DNA from: Lepidostoma basale
Taxonomy: Eukaryota > Arthropoda > Insecta > Trichoptera > Lepidostomatidae
Reading direction: 5' to 3'
Assembly: GCA_022606425.2 (NCBI GenBank)
Contig: JAHDVF020000068.1
Span: 372,001-436,000 of the forward strand
Length of the DNA stretch: 64,000 bases
Shown here: positions 54,611 through 64,000 of the stretch, one piece after another
How positions within the stretch are numbered: position 1 is the first letter of the stretch
How the letters are laid out: every line of letters starts with the position of its first letter
Notes under the pieces: model-generated
Seen by the model: only the letters and a program-made list of their open reading frames with translations
The model's database searches: none
What the model was told of the DNA's origin: nothing
Position numbers and translations under genes: made by a program

Positions 54611-57600
54611 ATGAAAATAGCTATTCTCGGAGGAGGTGTGAATGGCTTTGGTTGTGCAATACAGATCAAGGAGGCTTTCCCTTCGTTTGAGGTAATTTTT
54701 TAAATAATATTACCTATGATTTTTTGTGTACCTTGTTTTGTCTTAGAATGGCTGACTGCTGTGAGCTACTTTCAAGATTAAGGAAACTTGAATACATATT
54801 TGTAGTTTCTTCTATATTCGCCTTCACTTTGTGTAGTGGATTCATATTTGAATAAATATAATTATACTTTGTATTACAACACTTTTTATTTTCACTGAAC
54901 TCAGACAAGGTTTAGTTACAAGTAACCTTTATCAATGTATATAATTTTAACAATAAAATAAAACAGAGCGGTCACTTATATACTGAATGGAGATCAAGTT
55001 ATGTATAAAAGTGAAATCAAGTTATGTATAAATAATTAGGATTGAGGAGAGGGGAGATGTAACGGGAACATATCGAGCATGGGAATTCTTCTTCTTCTCC
55101 TTATAGACCTTTGGTCTGTTCCTGAAATCAGGTTGGCCTCTCTTGGGAGGTTGACTCCCAACTATCTCTCCATCTCTTCGGCGGTTTTCCGGGGGACGGC
55201 AGCCAGCAGGAATGGGATTCTGGTGGGATCCATCCTCTGCACGTGCGCATTCCAGTATCTTCTGCGTTGTCTGCCCCATCTCACGACATCCCCCACCTTG
55301 CAGATCTCGCGGATAGCCGTGTTCCTCACCCTATCTCGAATAGTCCTTCCTGCTATCATCCTCAGCGTCCTCGTCTCTGCCACCCGTACTTTAGCCTTCG
55401 TTCTTGTGGTATCCGCTCTGGTTTCAATGGTATATTACGCAGGTTTTATATATTCTGACCTTACTGTCAGTTCTCATATACTTGTTTTTCCATATTATAT
55501 CCTTGAGACAGCCTGATACTGCCGAAGCCTTGTAGACTTGTCCTATTGTTTCACTGACAAGATCATTTTGACTGAATGGCGTGAATGCTGACTGCTTGGA
55601 TATTGAATTTAAATTTAATTGGTTATTATATTCAATTACAAAGTATATACATTTTCTATTTGAACATACAATAATATTGGACCAAACAAAAATGGTTCAC
55701 TTTTGAATAATGCCTAATATGACATAATTCATCGGAAATAACCTCCCCTACAACCTCCTAGAAGGAATGTATTCAATAACCAATAACCCTGTATATTCAT
55801 ATTTTAGGCATCTGAAGGCAATCACACATAAGAGAAGTTTCGGTATCATTAGTTTTTTTATTTTTAAATCTAGGTAACAGTGTTTACTAAAGATGTTACT
55901 CCAAATACCACGGGAGACGGATCAGCAGGACTTTGGACACCGTACATTTTGGGGAATACTCCACCACAGAAAGTTATGTAAGAACCAATAAGATGTTTGA
56001 TAAATAATTATTTAGATTAGTTCTTGCAACATTCTCGTTAAATGATAATATCATATATCTTTTGTATTATTCTTCTTCTTTCGGTGCCGTGTCAGGTCCC
56101 CCCAACGTTGGCAATCACTGCGGCAAAGGCATCTCTGTCCTGCCCCACTTGGAACGGGTTCTGAACTCTTGTAATTCCTGTCCACTCTTTAATGTTCTTT
56201 AGCCAGAACAGCTGCCTTCTACCAACTCCCCGATGTCCCTCACCTTACCCATTAATATCAATTAAAGGAGGTGGTATTTTTCCCCCCTTAGCACATGACC
56301 CACATATGAGACTAATTTTCACACTGGACAACAGCTCTCCATTGGCTCTGGCTCTCTGTAATACGTCTGCATTACTGACCCTATCGGTCCACGGTATACG
56401 GAGCATTCTGCGGTATATCCACATCTCAAACGCCTCCAACCGGTTCATTACATTCACATTTAGAGTCCAGGATTCGCAGCCATATACTAGAACAAACCAT
56501 ATATAACGCTTAATCATTCTTTGTCGGAGTTTCAAGTTAAGATCGTTTCAAAAGAAGGTTCTCATTTCGCCTTAAGGTATAAAAGATAGCAGATGTTTTC
56601 ATTCGTATCATATAAATTGATTAATTTGTATTATAAATTATTTGAGATTTTTTTTTAGAGAATGGAGTGATAAAACCTTCAAATTTTTCCATGAGTTATG
56701 GCTGCAAGGACTCGGAGGCTCCAGTCTGGTGCCTACATTGGATATCAGCACAGTTCCATTGAAAGAAATTCCAGTATGGAAAGATGTACCATTTGGTTTT
56801 CAAGAATTGACAGACAATGAGATTCAGCGTTGGAACAAGACATTTAAGAAAGATTACAAGTTTGTATAGCTGTTGTTAATAGTAATCAAATAGTATTTCG
56901 AGGACAACGAAGATGCCTCCGTGTGTGGTGTTGCTTTAACTATAACACCCGGAAACATGTTCTCGGTCGTATTCCTCATGATTGAGGATCGTGTCCATCC
57001 TGTAAACCATTGACCATGGCACGCCATGCGCTTCTATCACCCGTAAATTTCCAGGTTGCAGCTAATAAGAGACCAATCAGCTCCCTGATTTGATCGGACC
57101 AGCGGTTTGGAAGTCGTCTTAATGGTCGCTTTCCACTTTGTCCATGATGATGAGCTTTTCAAGGTTGTCCTGATTTCTACTACGTGCCCAAAATACTTTT
57201 ACACTCTCTGAGAGCACATCCGCGAGAGTCTTGCCTCGATACCCAGCTGTTCAATGATCGACTGGTTTGTTCTTCTTGCTGTCCAGGGTATATGCAGCAT
57301 TTGCTGCCAGCACCACATCTCGAAAGCATCAATTTTGTACCTCTCCGATGTTCGCACGTCCAAGAATCGCAACCATAAAGAAATATGGAGAAAACAAGGG
57401 TTTGAACCAGTCTCATCTTGGTCTTATAAGAGATATTATTGTATTGAAATATCTTGGTGAGCTTGTCATGGCAGTTTTAGCCATGTGGGTTCTGCGTCGA
57501 ATTTCTCTCTCGCATCCGCCGGTCACTTATCAGTTGCTTTAACTATAATATAAACAATTGGAGTTTTCCAATAACGTCCGCGGTGGATTTCCAAGTCTCA

Positions 57601-60600
57601 CATCCGTACAGCAGTACGCTTTTAACGCTACTGCTGAATATTTGGAGCTTGAGCTTTCTCGAAATGATACTGGAACGCCATACAGGGCGAAGCATAGCGA
57701 AAGTTCCCCTTGCCTTGTTGAGTCTGCTGGCTACATCTTCCTCCATACCTTCCGAGCTTGTAACATTCGATCTAATTAATAAAAAAATAATGGATTGTAT
57801 AAAAAAATATTTTTAATACTATATTTACAGATACGGGATACATTTCAACACCTTTATTTGTGAACCCACCTTGTTACTGCCATATCTAATGGAACGCTTC
57901 AGTAAATCCGGCGGGAATGTTGTAAAACTAGAAGTTGAATCGATTACCGATTTTGCGGAAAATGGATATGATGCAATAATCAACTGTACCGGACTCGCTT
58001 CAAAATATATTGTCCCAGATGAAAAAGTTTTTCCCACCAGAGGTCAGGTCGCGAGAGTGAGTAAAAACAATGATGTGAAACTCCAAATTAAATAAGTAAC
58101 ATGAATGAAAACTTCTGTTTTCTAGAAGTTTGATTATATTTCATGGGAATAACCTGAAATTATAATGCCTTAGCGAGATGAAACATGTCATTCCCATAAA
58201 ATAAAATAAAACTTCTAGAAAACATATTTTCATTTTACAAATGATTACATTATTTATGAAATCTTTTAGACGAATGTTTGAATACTCTGTGTATGATAGT
58301 GTCCAAGGTATATAGAATAATATGGTAAGATATTGCGCACGTAGCATGCTATCCCTTTCTAATAATTTGCTGTCAAGTGACGTCATGTGGTGAACTCGAA
58401 ATCGAAACGAAACTATAAACAAACCTAAATAACTATAAACAAGCTAAATCAAATGGAGTTGATTTGCCATATCCAGTTAAAAATCTTTTTTATCGATGTA
58501 AAATGTTTTTCAAAATAAGAACAATGAACTTAAAGCTCATTGAAGATGCTAACTCTAAAAAAAGAAAAATAAAAAAAACAATAACTTAAATAAAGAAAAC
58601 GATTTGTCATAATTTATTTAATACAATTACAAAAACTTCTTTTAATTAGACGTAATAAATAAACAAAGAAAAATTCCATACCCAATGTATAAATATATAC
58701 TCAACTCATACTACACAACCTAATGCTTGGGTCTCCACGTGACGTAGCTGCGCAGTAGATGTCAAAAATAAAACGCGGAATATCTTACCATATTTATTCT
58801 ATATACCTTGGATAGTGTCGAATGAAAATATAAGAAGTGAATGCAATGCGAATGATGGTGTTTTGAACAAAATAATGAAAGGATCATAAAGATGATTCGA
58901 ACACATGGAAAGAATGAATGAAGAAAGAATGGTAAAATAACGCTATGTTAATGATGTGAATGGAACTAGAAATAGAGGAAGACCCAGGAAATCGTGGCAC
59001 AATCACATTAATCAAATATTGAATGTTGGCCACGTGAGGAGTCAGAGAAATTGACGCGCGTGCATGACACGATGCACGAATGTTGAGGAACCAAGAGAAA
59101 TATGTTAGGAAAGAAAAGTGTGGCAGTCCATTCTTTCTGCCTACCACTTTGAGGAGATAGCTACTAAGAACATCGGAGATGAAGGTCCTAAGATCAATTA
59201 CTGGAAAAACTCTCCAAGATCATGTCCGCAACGTAGACATAAGAAAAACTTGCGTAATAGAGAGTATCGTTCAGTGGAGTAGATCCAGAAGAAGATACTG
59301 GAGGGACCATGTAGCCCGAATGGATGGTGACAGACTTGAATATACAGCCGCTTATGAAATGCCCTCCGGACATCGCCCATGGAAGGACAGCTGGACCTCA
59401 TCATCCGATGAGACATGATTTCTGTGTCACAGATCGTCAGATCTATTAAAAGAAAAAGAAGAAGATATTGTAACAGTGTTATAAATATTAACAGTAAATT
59501 ATTTTCAGGTAAAAAGTCCCTGGATGTACCAATGTTATTTTGACGGAGCAAACTACATTATTCCAAAGTAAGATATTGTAATCATTTTGTGAACTTTGAA
59601 GATATAACTTCACATATTAAAAGGCAGAGGAATTGAAAGAGTTTTTGTTATATTTCAGAATGATAAATTTTGATTCGAAATATGTTTTATTTAAACTTAT
59701 TATATTATTTTAGCAATCACAGTGTGGTATTAGGAGGCACGGGTCAAGCTAATGATTATAACGTTAATGTCTCATCTGAAGACACAAAGTTTATTTTTGA
59801 AGGATGTCAAAAAATTGTTCCAGGATTGGAGGTACATAAGAAAATTCTTATTTAACGAGCATCACTGATTTCAACAAGTAATTATCTAGGATAGATCTTG
59901 AGATCACATACTAAAAGAAAATGGTTGAAATAACCCCAGTGTCCTAGAATAATTTTTTAATGAATTTTTAAAATTTGGTTTGGTTCATGTGGTTCTCCCG
60001 TAAATTTTGAGATATTTCGTGTATAAGGAAATTATTTAGGTCAGTTTGATTGTTGCCGCACTTTATAATAGTTAATTGTGACACGTAATACATTTGTACT
60101 GTTTTGATGTTAAAATTATATAAGTTTTTTTCATTGATTGAAGAATTTTGACAGGTGTTAAAATAAATTTTTCATTTGTTCCAATGACAATTTGAATATT
60201 CTCTTCAATAATATTTTTAAGTTCTTGCTGGTGTTGGATTATTATTAAGTGCCTAATTACAGTGAATTGGATTCGTGGAATAATAAATTAAATTAAAAAT
60301 TTGATAATACTAAGTTCTTGCTAGAGTTGGATTGTTTTAAGTGCCTAATAGTTATTTAAAAGAACAATAGTGGATACATGGAATATAAATTAAATAAACA
60401 CAAAAGTCGGGATCGTCCAGCTGACAACATGAGCATTTAAAAGAACATTGTGTTATATTATTTTTATTGTTATTTTATTTTATATCATTGTATTTTATAT
60501 TATTTGTTTTAGATTTATTTTGTTGATGTTGGACGATAGAAGTTTGCGTGGGAGATGCCTATTGGTGGCGATGAGGTTCGCAACCCAGCGCACCGTGTCT

Positions 60601-61365
60601 CCCGTGGGGCTGAAAAGAGAAGGATGGAGTGCCGCATCAGTTAAAGTGTGACAGTCCATTCTTTCTGCCTACCCCTTTGGAGAGATGGCGTGATGATTAG
60701 TTAGTTAGTTAGTCATAGAATAATATACAAAGACGGTTTAACTAACTAACTAACTCACTAACCATCACGCCATTTCCTCGGAGGGGTAGGCAGAGAGGAT
60801 GGATCGCCACAATGCTCTGTCCTAGCAAACTTCTCGGTAGTGTAGATTCAAACATCGTACCATGCACGCACGTCGATTATTCTGACTTCGAATGTGGCCG
60901 CCTTTTAGTAATTGATTAATTTGGTCGTGTCATGTTTTCCTCGGTCGTCCTCGGCTTCTTTTTCCACTCACGCTGCTTGAGTACAGCTTTTTAACCATTC
61001 TACTCTCATCCATTCGTTCCATATGTCCAAACCATCTCAGGGATCCTTTATTAAATTTATCCATGATGCAGTCAACTGCCTTACGTTTCTCTTATTTCAT
61101 CATTCGGTATTCTTAGAATTTCATCATTCGGTTTACTTTCTAGAAAGCTGAAACGCTGTACGAATGGGTGGGATTGCGGCCGTCACGACAGGGAAGTGTC
61201 CGCTTAGAGCGAGCGGACATCAAAACTGCAAACAAGAAGAATGTTATCGTCATCCACAACTATGGACACGGAGGTAGCGGTGTCACTCTCTTCTGGGGCT
61301 GTGCTAGTAATGTCCTGGAGATTCTGAGAGAAGCAATCTTGGATACGACTAAATCTAAATTATAG
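54611..61365 (+). CDS. D-aspartate oxidase / D-amino-acid oxidase, 7 exons
   Basis: Exons are 54611-54691, 55874-55977, 56659-56859, 57831-58056, 59509-59567, 59714-59831 and 61144-61365, for 336 aa, GT..AG junctions and agreeing phases. This is an FAD flavoenzyme that oxidises D-amino acids to keto acids with release of ammonia and hydrogen peroxide. The dinucleotide-binding fold starts at once (MKIAILGGGVNGFGCAIQIK). TTGDGSAGLWTPY is the conserved FAD-contact stretch. DAIINCTGLASKY, TRGQVARV, GGTGQANDYN and GLRPSRQGSVRLE follow, and VIHNYGHGGSGVTLFWGCA is the family signature. The protein ends KSKL, so the last three residues are the peroxisomal signal SKL. Length fits the family (about 340 aa). 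Choosing between aspartate and neutral substrates from sequence alone is not safe. A MITE starts about 7-10 bp after the exon 4 donor. Confidence 0.93.
54803..54906 (+). repeat. Dispersed repeat R, copy 4
   Basis: TTTCTTCTATATTCGCCTTC through ACAACACTTTTTATTTTCAC TGAACTCAGAC. It lies in intron 1 of the oxidase gene. Confidence 0.7.
55084..55530 (-). mobile_element. LINE family H (RTE-like) 3' fragment
   Basis: Minus text [20 protein letters not shown] and [20 protein letters not shown] matches the long element at 36954-39049. The left edge has the GAA-type tail (TTCTTCTTCTCC on plus). Confidence 0.85.
56071..56544 (-). mobile_element. Short LINE-derived unit, family D, copy 4
   Basis: A minus frame at 56245-56535 reads [40 protein letters not shown] and [19 protein letters not shown]. 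Tail CTTCTTCTTTC at left. The 5' boundary is the same as in copies 1 and 3. Confidence 0.85.
56940..57765 (-). mobile_element. LINE fragment (unclassified family Q), decayed
   Basis: Minus text MRLVQTLVFSIFLYGCDSWT (57416 down) and EEDVASRLNKARGTFAMLRP with SVKSVLLYGCETWKS (57746 down) belongs to LINE C-terminal regions in an overlapping, rearranged order. It fills intron 3 of the oxidase gene. Confidence 0.7.
58063..58240. mobile_element. MITE family G copy 4, beside a splice donor
   Basis: The left end AAACAATGATGTGAAACTCC leads to arms AAAACTTCTGTTTTCTAGAA ... TTTCATGGGAATAA and CATTCCCATAAAATAAAATA AAACTTCTAGAAAAC. The donor of oxidase exon 4 is at 58057-58058. Confidence 0.8.
58241..58817. 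other. Oxidase intron 4, nothing recognised
   Basis: AT-rich. No coding or repeat call beyond the flanking elements. CTCTGTGTATGATAGTGTC near 58281-58301 may belong to LINE family A, minus strand. Confidence 0.4.
58818..59160 (+). mobile_element. LINE family A 3' fragment
   Basis: GAATGAAAATATAAGAAGTG AATGC through GTGTGGCAGTCCATTCTTTC TGCCTACC. Coding text [20 protein letters not shown] is readable with stops. Confidence 0.75.
59160..59460 (+). mobile_element. LINE family H-like fragment
   Basis: MKVLRSITGKTLQDHVRNVD, then SRSRRRYWRDHVARMDGDRL and an AAGAAAAAGAAGAAG tail. It is joined directly to the family A piece and ends about 45 bp before oxidase exon 5. Confidence 0.75.
59832..60532. 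other. Oxidase intron 6, AT-rich
   Basis: No known element. AAGTTCTTGCTGGTGTTGGA / AAGTTCTTGCTAGAGTTGGA (60219 and 60312) is an internal direct repeat of about 90 bp with TAAGTGCCTAAT. Confidence 0.5.
60533..60714 (+). repeat. LINE-tailed SINE, copy 2
   Basis: GACGATAGAAGTTTGCGTGG G ... GCCGCATCAGTTAAAG, then GTGACAGTCCATTCTTTCTG CC and a (TTAG)n tail. Same structure and length as 4373-4555. It lies in oxidase intron 6, 20 bp from an opposed LINE family A copy. Confidence 0.75.
60735..61130 (-). mobile_element. LINE family A 3' fragment
   Basis: (AACT)n tail at the left edge, 3' UTR and C-terminal coding on minus (FGHMERMDESRMVKKLYSSS-like text). It ends 14 bp before the acceptor of the last oxidase exon. 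Confidence 0.75.
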
Positions 61366-61428
61366 ACTACTCCAGACCCATGCTCCTAAGCAACGACAGA
61401 TTTGATAAAATAACAACTCTTTGTGAAA

Positions 61429-61852
61429 TTTAATTGTATCTCAATAGATACGAAGATGCAAACTGGAAACTGAATATGGTTGATCAAGGCGTTTACAGGA
61501 CCCATGACCTGTCATTGGTCTGGTTAAGCGCACGCTTTATGTAATTACAACATTCCCCATTCCACCTTTTTCTTTATGACCATGTAAGACAAATTTTTGG
61601 AGGTTGTATATATGTTACAAATCTATGCTTAACTTCACATGTCAGTTTCAATACGCCATCTATGTAGATTTTGATTACATATGTTAATCTTTTAAGATTA
61701 ATCTATATAATCCACACACTAACGCCATCTATGGAGATTAATTTTTAGCATTTAGCAGAACTACTTTATTAACACAATGTGAAGGCTATCGCCATTAGCG
61801 CATTGTTAGAAGCCGCCTGGAGATGTCACTCCTATCTATATGCCAAAGAATT
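61429..61852 (+). repeat. Unclassified 420-bp dispersed repeat, copy 2
   Basis: Whole-length match to 1952-2373. It starts 63 bp after the oxidase stop codon and so probably supplies part of its 3' UTR. Confidence 0.75.
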
Positions 61853-61870
61853 GACCAGAATGATTACAAT

Positions 61871-61980
61871 ATTTTTTGTGAATGTACTCGTATACTTATA
61901 CTTGTATGCGAATACTGGATTTCACCCATGGGTGAAATCCAGTATTCGTACACAAGTATAAGTATACATTCACAAAAAAC
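61871..61980. repeat. Near-perfect palindrome without spacer
   Basis: Arms of 52-58 bp meet at CACCCATGGGTG (centre 61928/61929). Only two mismatches and one 6-bp indel separate the arms, which would fold into a long hairpin. Confidence 0.9.
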
Positions 61981-62234
61981 TCTTTGTGGTTACACAACTT
62001 GTATATATATGTTTACTTGACTTGTTTTGAAAAATTACAGTTTGTTAAGAATAAAAACATAAATCTTTAACTTATTTTAACCTTAATTGATATAAATCGC
62101 AACTCCACATATTCTCTCGATGTGAGAATGGAAAGTCAGCCTACTTTCATAAACAATACCAAGATCCTTTATCGTTGAAACACCTGGTTATCCATTGTGT
62201 ATCTGTAATAACCAGAAGCCAGCTCTGACCTCTC

Positions 62235-62400
62235 TTGCAATGGCATGCGTCAAGACCAGCTGTAGTAAGACCTAGACAGAGTCAAATGGATAAAGTTCTG
62301 GCTGATCTTGCTAGGCCAGAAGAAAGTGACTGCTGGAAGCAAAAGGCACAGGATCGAGGAACTCGGAATAATATCAACAAGGAGACTAAAACTGTTTAAT
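62235..62400 (+). mobile_element. LINE family M fragment
   Basis: The frame reads QMDKVLADLARPEESDCWKQ KAQDRG, matching the LINE inside the MITE at 6597-7222. Confidence 0.75.
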
Positions 62401-63504
62401 TTTTTTTACAGCCATGAGAGTAAAAAGTAAGTACATATTTCCGGGTCGGACGAAGAAATTTTCTCGCTGTATATCTTCTAAAGAAGTCCCACCATGGCTA
62501 TTTACTTCTTAAGAAACTTGTTTCGAAATTCTACTGTCTGCAGCTTTATTATTATTTGGGCCACTGACTCATCTCCAATCTAGTCTACGAGGAAAAAGGG
62601 GTGATGATAATCCGTGTACCAAATATCGAAAGAGGGAGAAAAAATGAAACAATGTTTCGTTTTTAGCAGCGATCGGTACAGGAGCGAAGTATGCAATACG
62701 AAGTGTGGGGCAGTGATAAAGGTTAGCCTTGATAAAGGCTTTTTAACTTGATCTATCTGTGGCGCGCTCTCGGCGTGCTCTGCCGAACTGAGACAGCGTC
62801 GTACTATTTATACTATTTGCCGGTGGCGGCCCGGTTGCAGTGCCATCTAGTGGCACTATCGTAAAGCAGCCGGGACCCGCTGCCTTTTCCCACCCCACGC
62901 CTCGACATTTCGCACTTCACACCTTCACGACCACCTCATTTATTAAGTGATTACAATTATGTAATAAAATAACAAATTAAAAAACTTATAGGCTAAATAC
63001 AGAGCATAGGGACGTCAAAACCTCGCGGTACTGGAATGGGCTCCGGTACGGGGAAAATTCTTTGACTGGCGATAGAGAGTCACCGAGGCCAACGTGCGTG
63101 CCATCTTGCTCGCACACATCTTGCTGGCCTCGGTCCTTCTCCCCATTCCTTTGCACACATTCTAGCCGTACACAATTTTAACGCCGCAGACATAAAAATG
63201 GAATCATTAATTGACACGTAATATAAAAAATATTTATAAAAAGGAAAAATAACTTATAAATTAAATCTCAATTAAACCACAAGTTGAACAAGTAGGCATA
63301 ATCTCGCTAAAATATTCACATTTCTCATCGAAGTTCTCTCACCTTACATGTATCAAATAATTTTTTTAAAATATGAAATGAAAGAATGATACAATATTAC
63401 GATATTTATTTTAAATAAACATGCAATATTATTCAATAAAATACTACAATAATGAGTCATTATTAATATCCATTAATAAATAAAATATTGTTGGTAACTT
63501 GACT
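62401..63504. other. Intergenic DNA with a GC-richer segment
   Basis: 62750-63190 is richer in GC and has TATTTATAC and CAGTGCCATCTAGTGGCACT (a 20-bp palindrome). It may be a long terminal repeat or the 5' end of a gene outside the window. Nothing decides between them. Confidence 0.35.
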
Positions 63505-64000
63505 ATATATAAACTAACTAACTAACCATCGAACCGAAGGGGTAGGCAGAATGAATAGACTGCCACACTTTTCTTTCCCGACATATTTCTCTCGCTTCCT
63601 CAACATTCATACATCGTGTCATGCACGCGCGTCGATATATCTGACTCCTCACGTGGCCGACATTCAATATTCGATCGTGCCACGTTTTTCTCACTCTTCC
63701 CCTATTTCTAGTTCCATTTACATCGTTAACATATAATTTTTTTACTATTCTTTCTTTATTCATTATTTCCATGTGTCCAAACCATCTTAATGATCCTTTC
63801 ATTATTTTTTTCATAACACCATCATTCGCACCGTATTCACTTCTTATATTTTCATTCGACACTCTATCATACACCGAGTATCGACACATTTGTCTAAGAG
63901 ATCTCATTTCTACTGCATTTATTCTAGTTTCATCTTTCTTTTGCCAGTTCCATTCTTCTCTTCCATACGTAAGAGCGGTACAAGAACACCATTGTGACCT
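63505..64000 (-). mobile_element. LINE family A fragment running off the window
   Basis: (AACT)n tail at the left, then minus text [40 protein letters not shown] and [20 protein letters not shown] in a 129-codon frame. Confidence 0.85.

Noticed and set aside
61168..61365. Small stand-alone gene encoding a 65-residue protein
   Set aside because: It is the end of the last exon of the D-amino-acid oxidase; the upstream part is in frame from the acceptor at 61143.
62750..63190. Solo LTR of a retrovirus-like element
   Set aside because: TATA-like and palindromic motifs are present, but no TG..CA borders or target duplication could be fixed, so no call was made.

Overview
This is a eukaryotic, spliced, AT-rich genomic segment, almost certainly from an insect. 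Introns have GT..AG ends, about nine Tc1/mariner-type copies are present, and LINE, SINE and MITE debris fills most non-coding DNA. The mix of RTE-like, Jockey-clade and L2-like LINEs with many mariner elements is compatible with a moth or butterfly, but nothing here proves the order. It is nuclear host DNA, and no prokaryotic operon, phage or CRISPR was seen.

Five protein-coding genes were reconstructed exon by exon; each assembles into a full-length frame with consistent splice phases. They are an omega-amidase NIT2 homologue (minus, 6 exons, 458-8911), mitochondrial ribosomal protein L2 (plus, 6 exons, 9351-14038), cytosolic isoleucyl-tRNA synthetase (minus, 4 exons, 16594-22127), TFIID subunit TAF6 (plus, 11 exons, 23364-50363), and a D-aspartate/D-amino-acid oxidase ending in the peroxisomal signal SKL (plus, 7 exons, 54611-61365). 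NIT2/mRpL2 and IleRS/TAF6 are head-to-head pairs that probably share promoter regions; mRpL2/IleRS are convergent. A tRNA-Thr(AGT) gene with one acceptor-stem mismatch lies inside a TAF6 intron. The genes do not form a pathway; they are neighbouring housekeeping or metabolic genes.

The remaining DNA is largely mobile. At least sixteen fragments belong to one LINE family with a (TTAG)n tail (called family A here). Two LINE reverse-transcriptase frames are long and uninterrupted (L2-like at 34346-36795, RTE-like at 36954-39049). A two-copy SINE carries a tail copied from LINE family A, and a second SINE is tRNA-derived. There are hAT, pogo-like and mariner elements with visible target-site duplications, several MITE families with long inverted repeats, a 26-bp minisatellite, and a nearly perfect 110-bp palindrome.

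No new protein system such as defence or biosynthesis was seen. The most novel content is the set of non-autonomous elements: the LINE-tailed SINE, the LINE-derived short unit with a constant 5' end, the paired 420-bp unknown repeat, MITEs that abut splice sites, and mariner derivatives that keep only the DNA-binding end.
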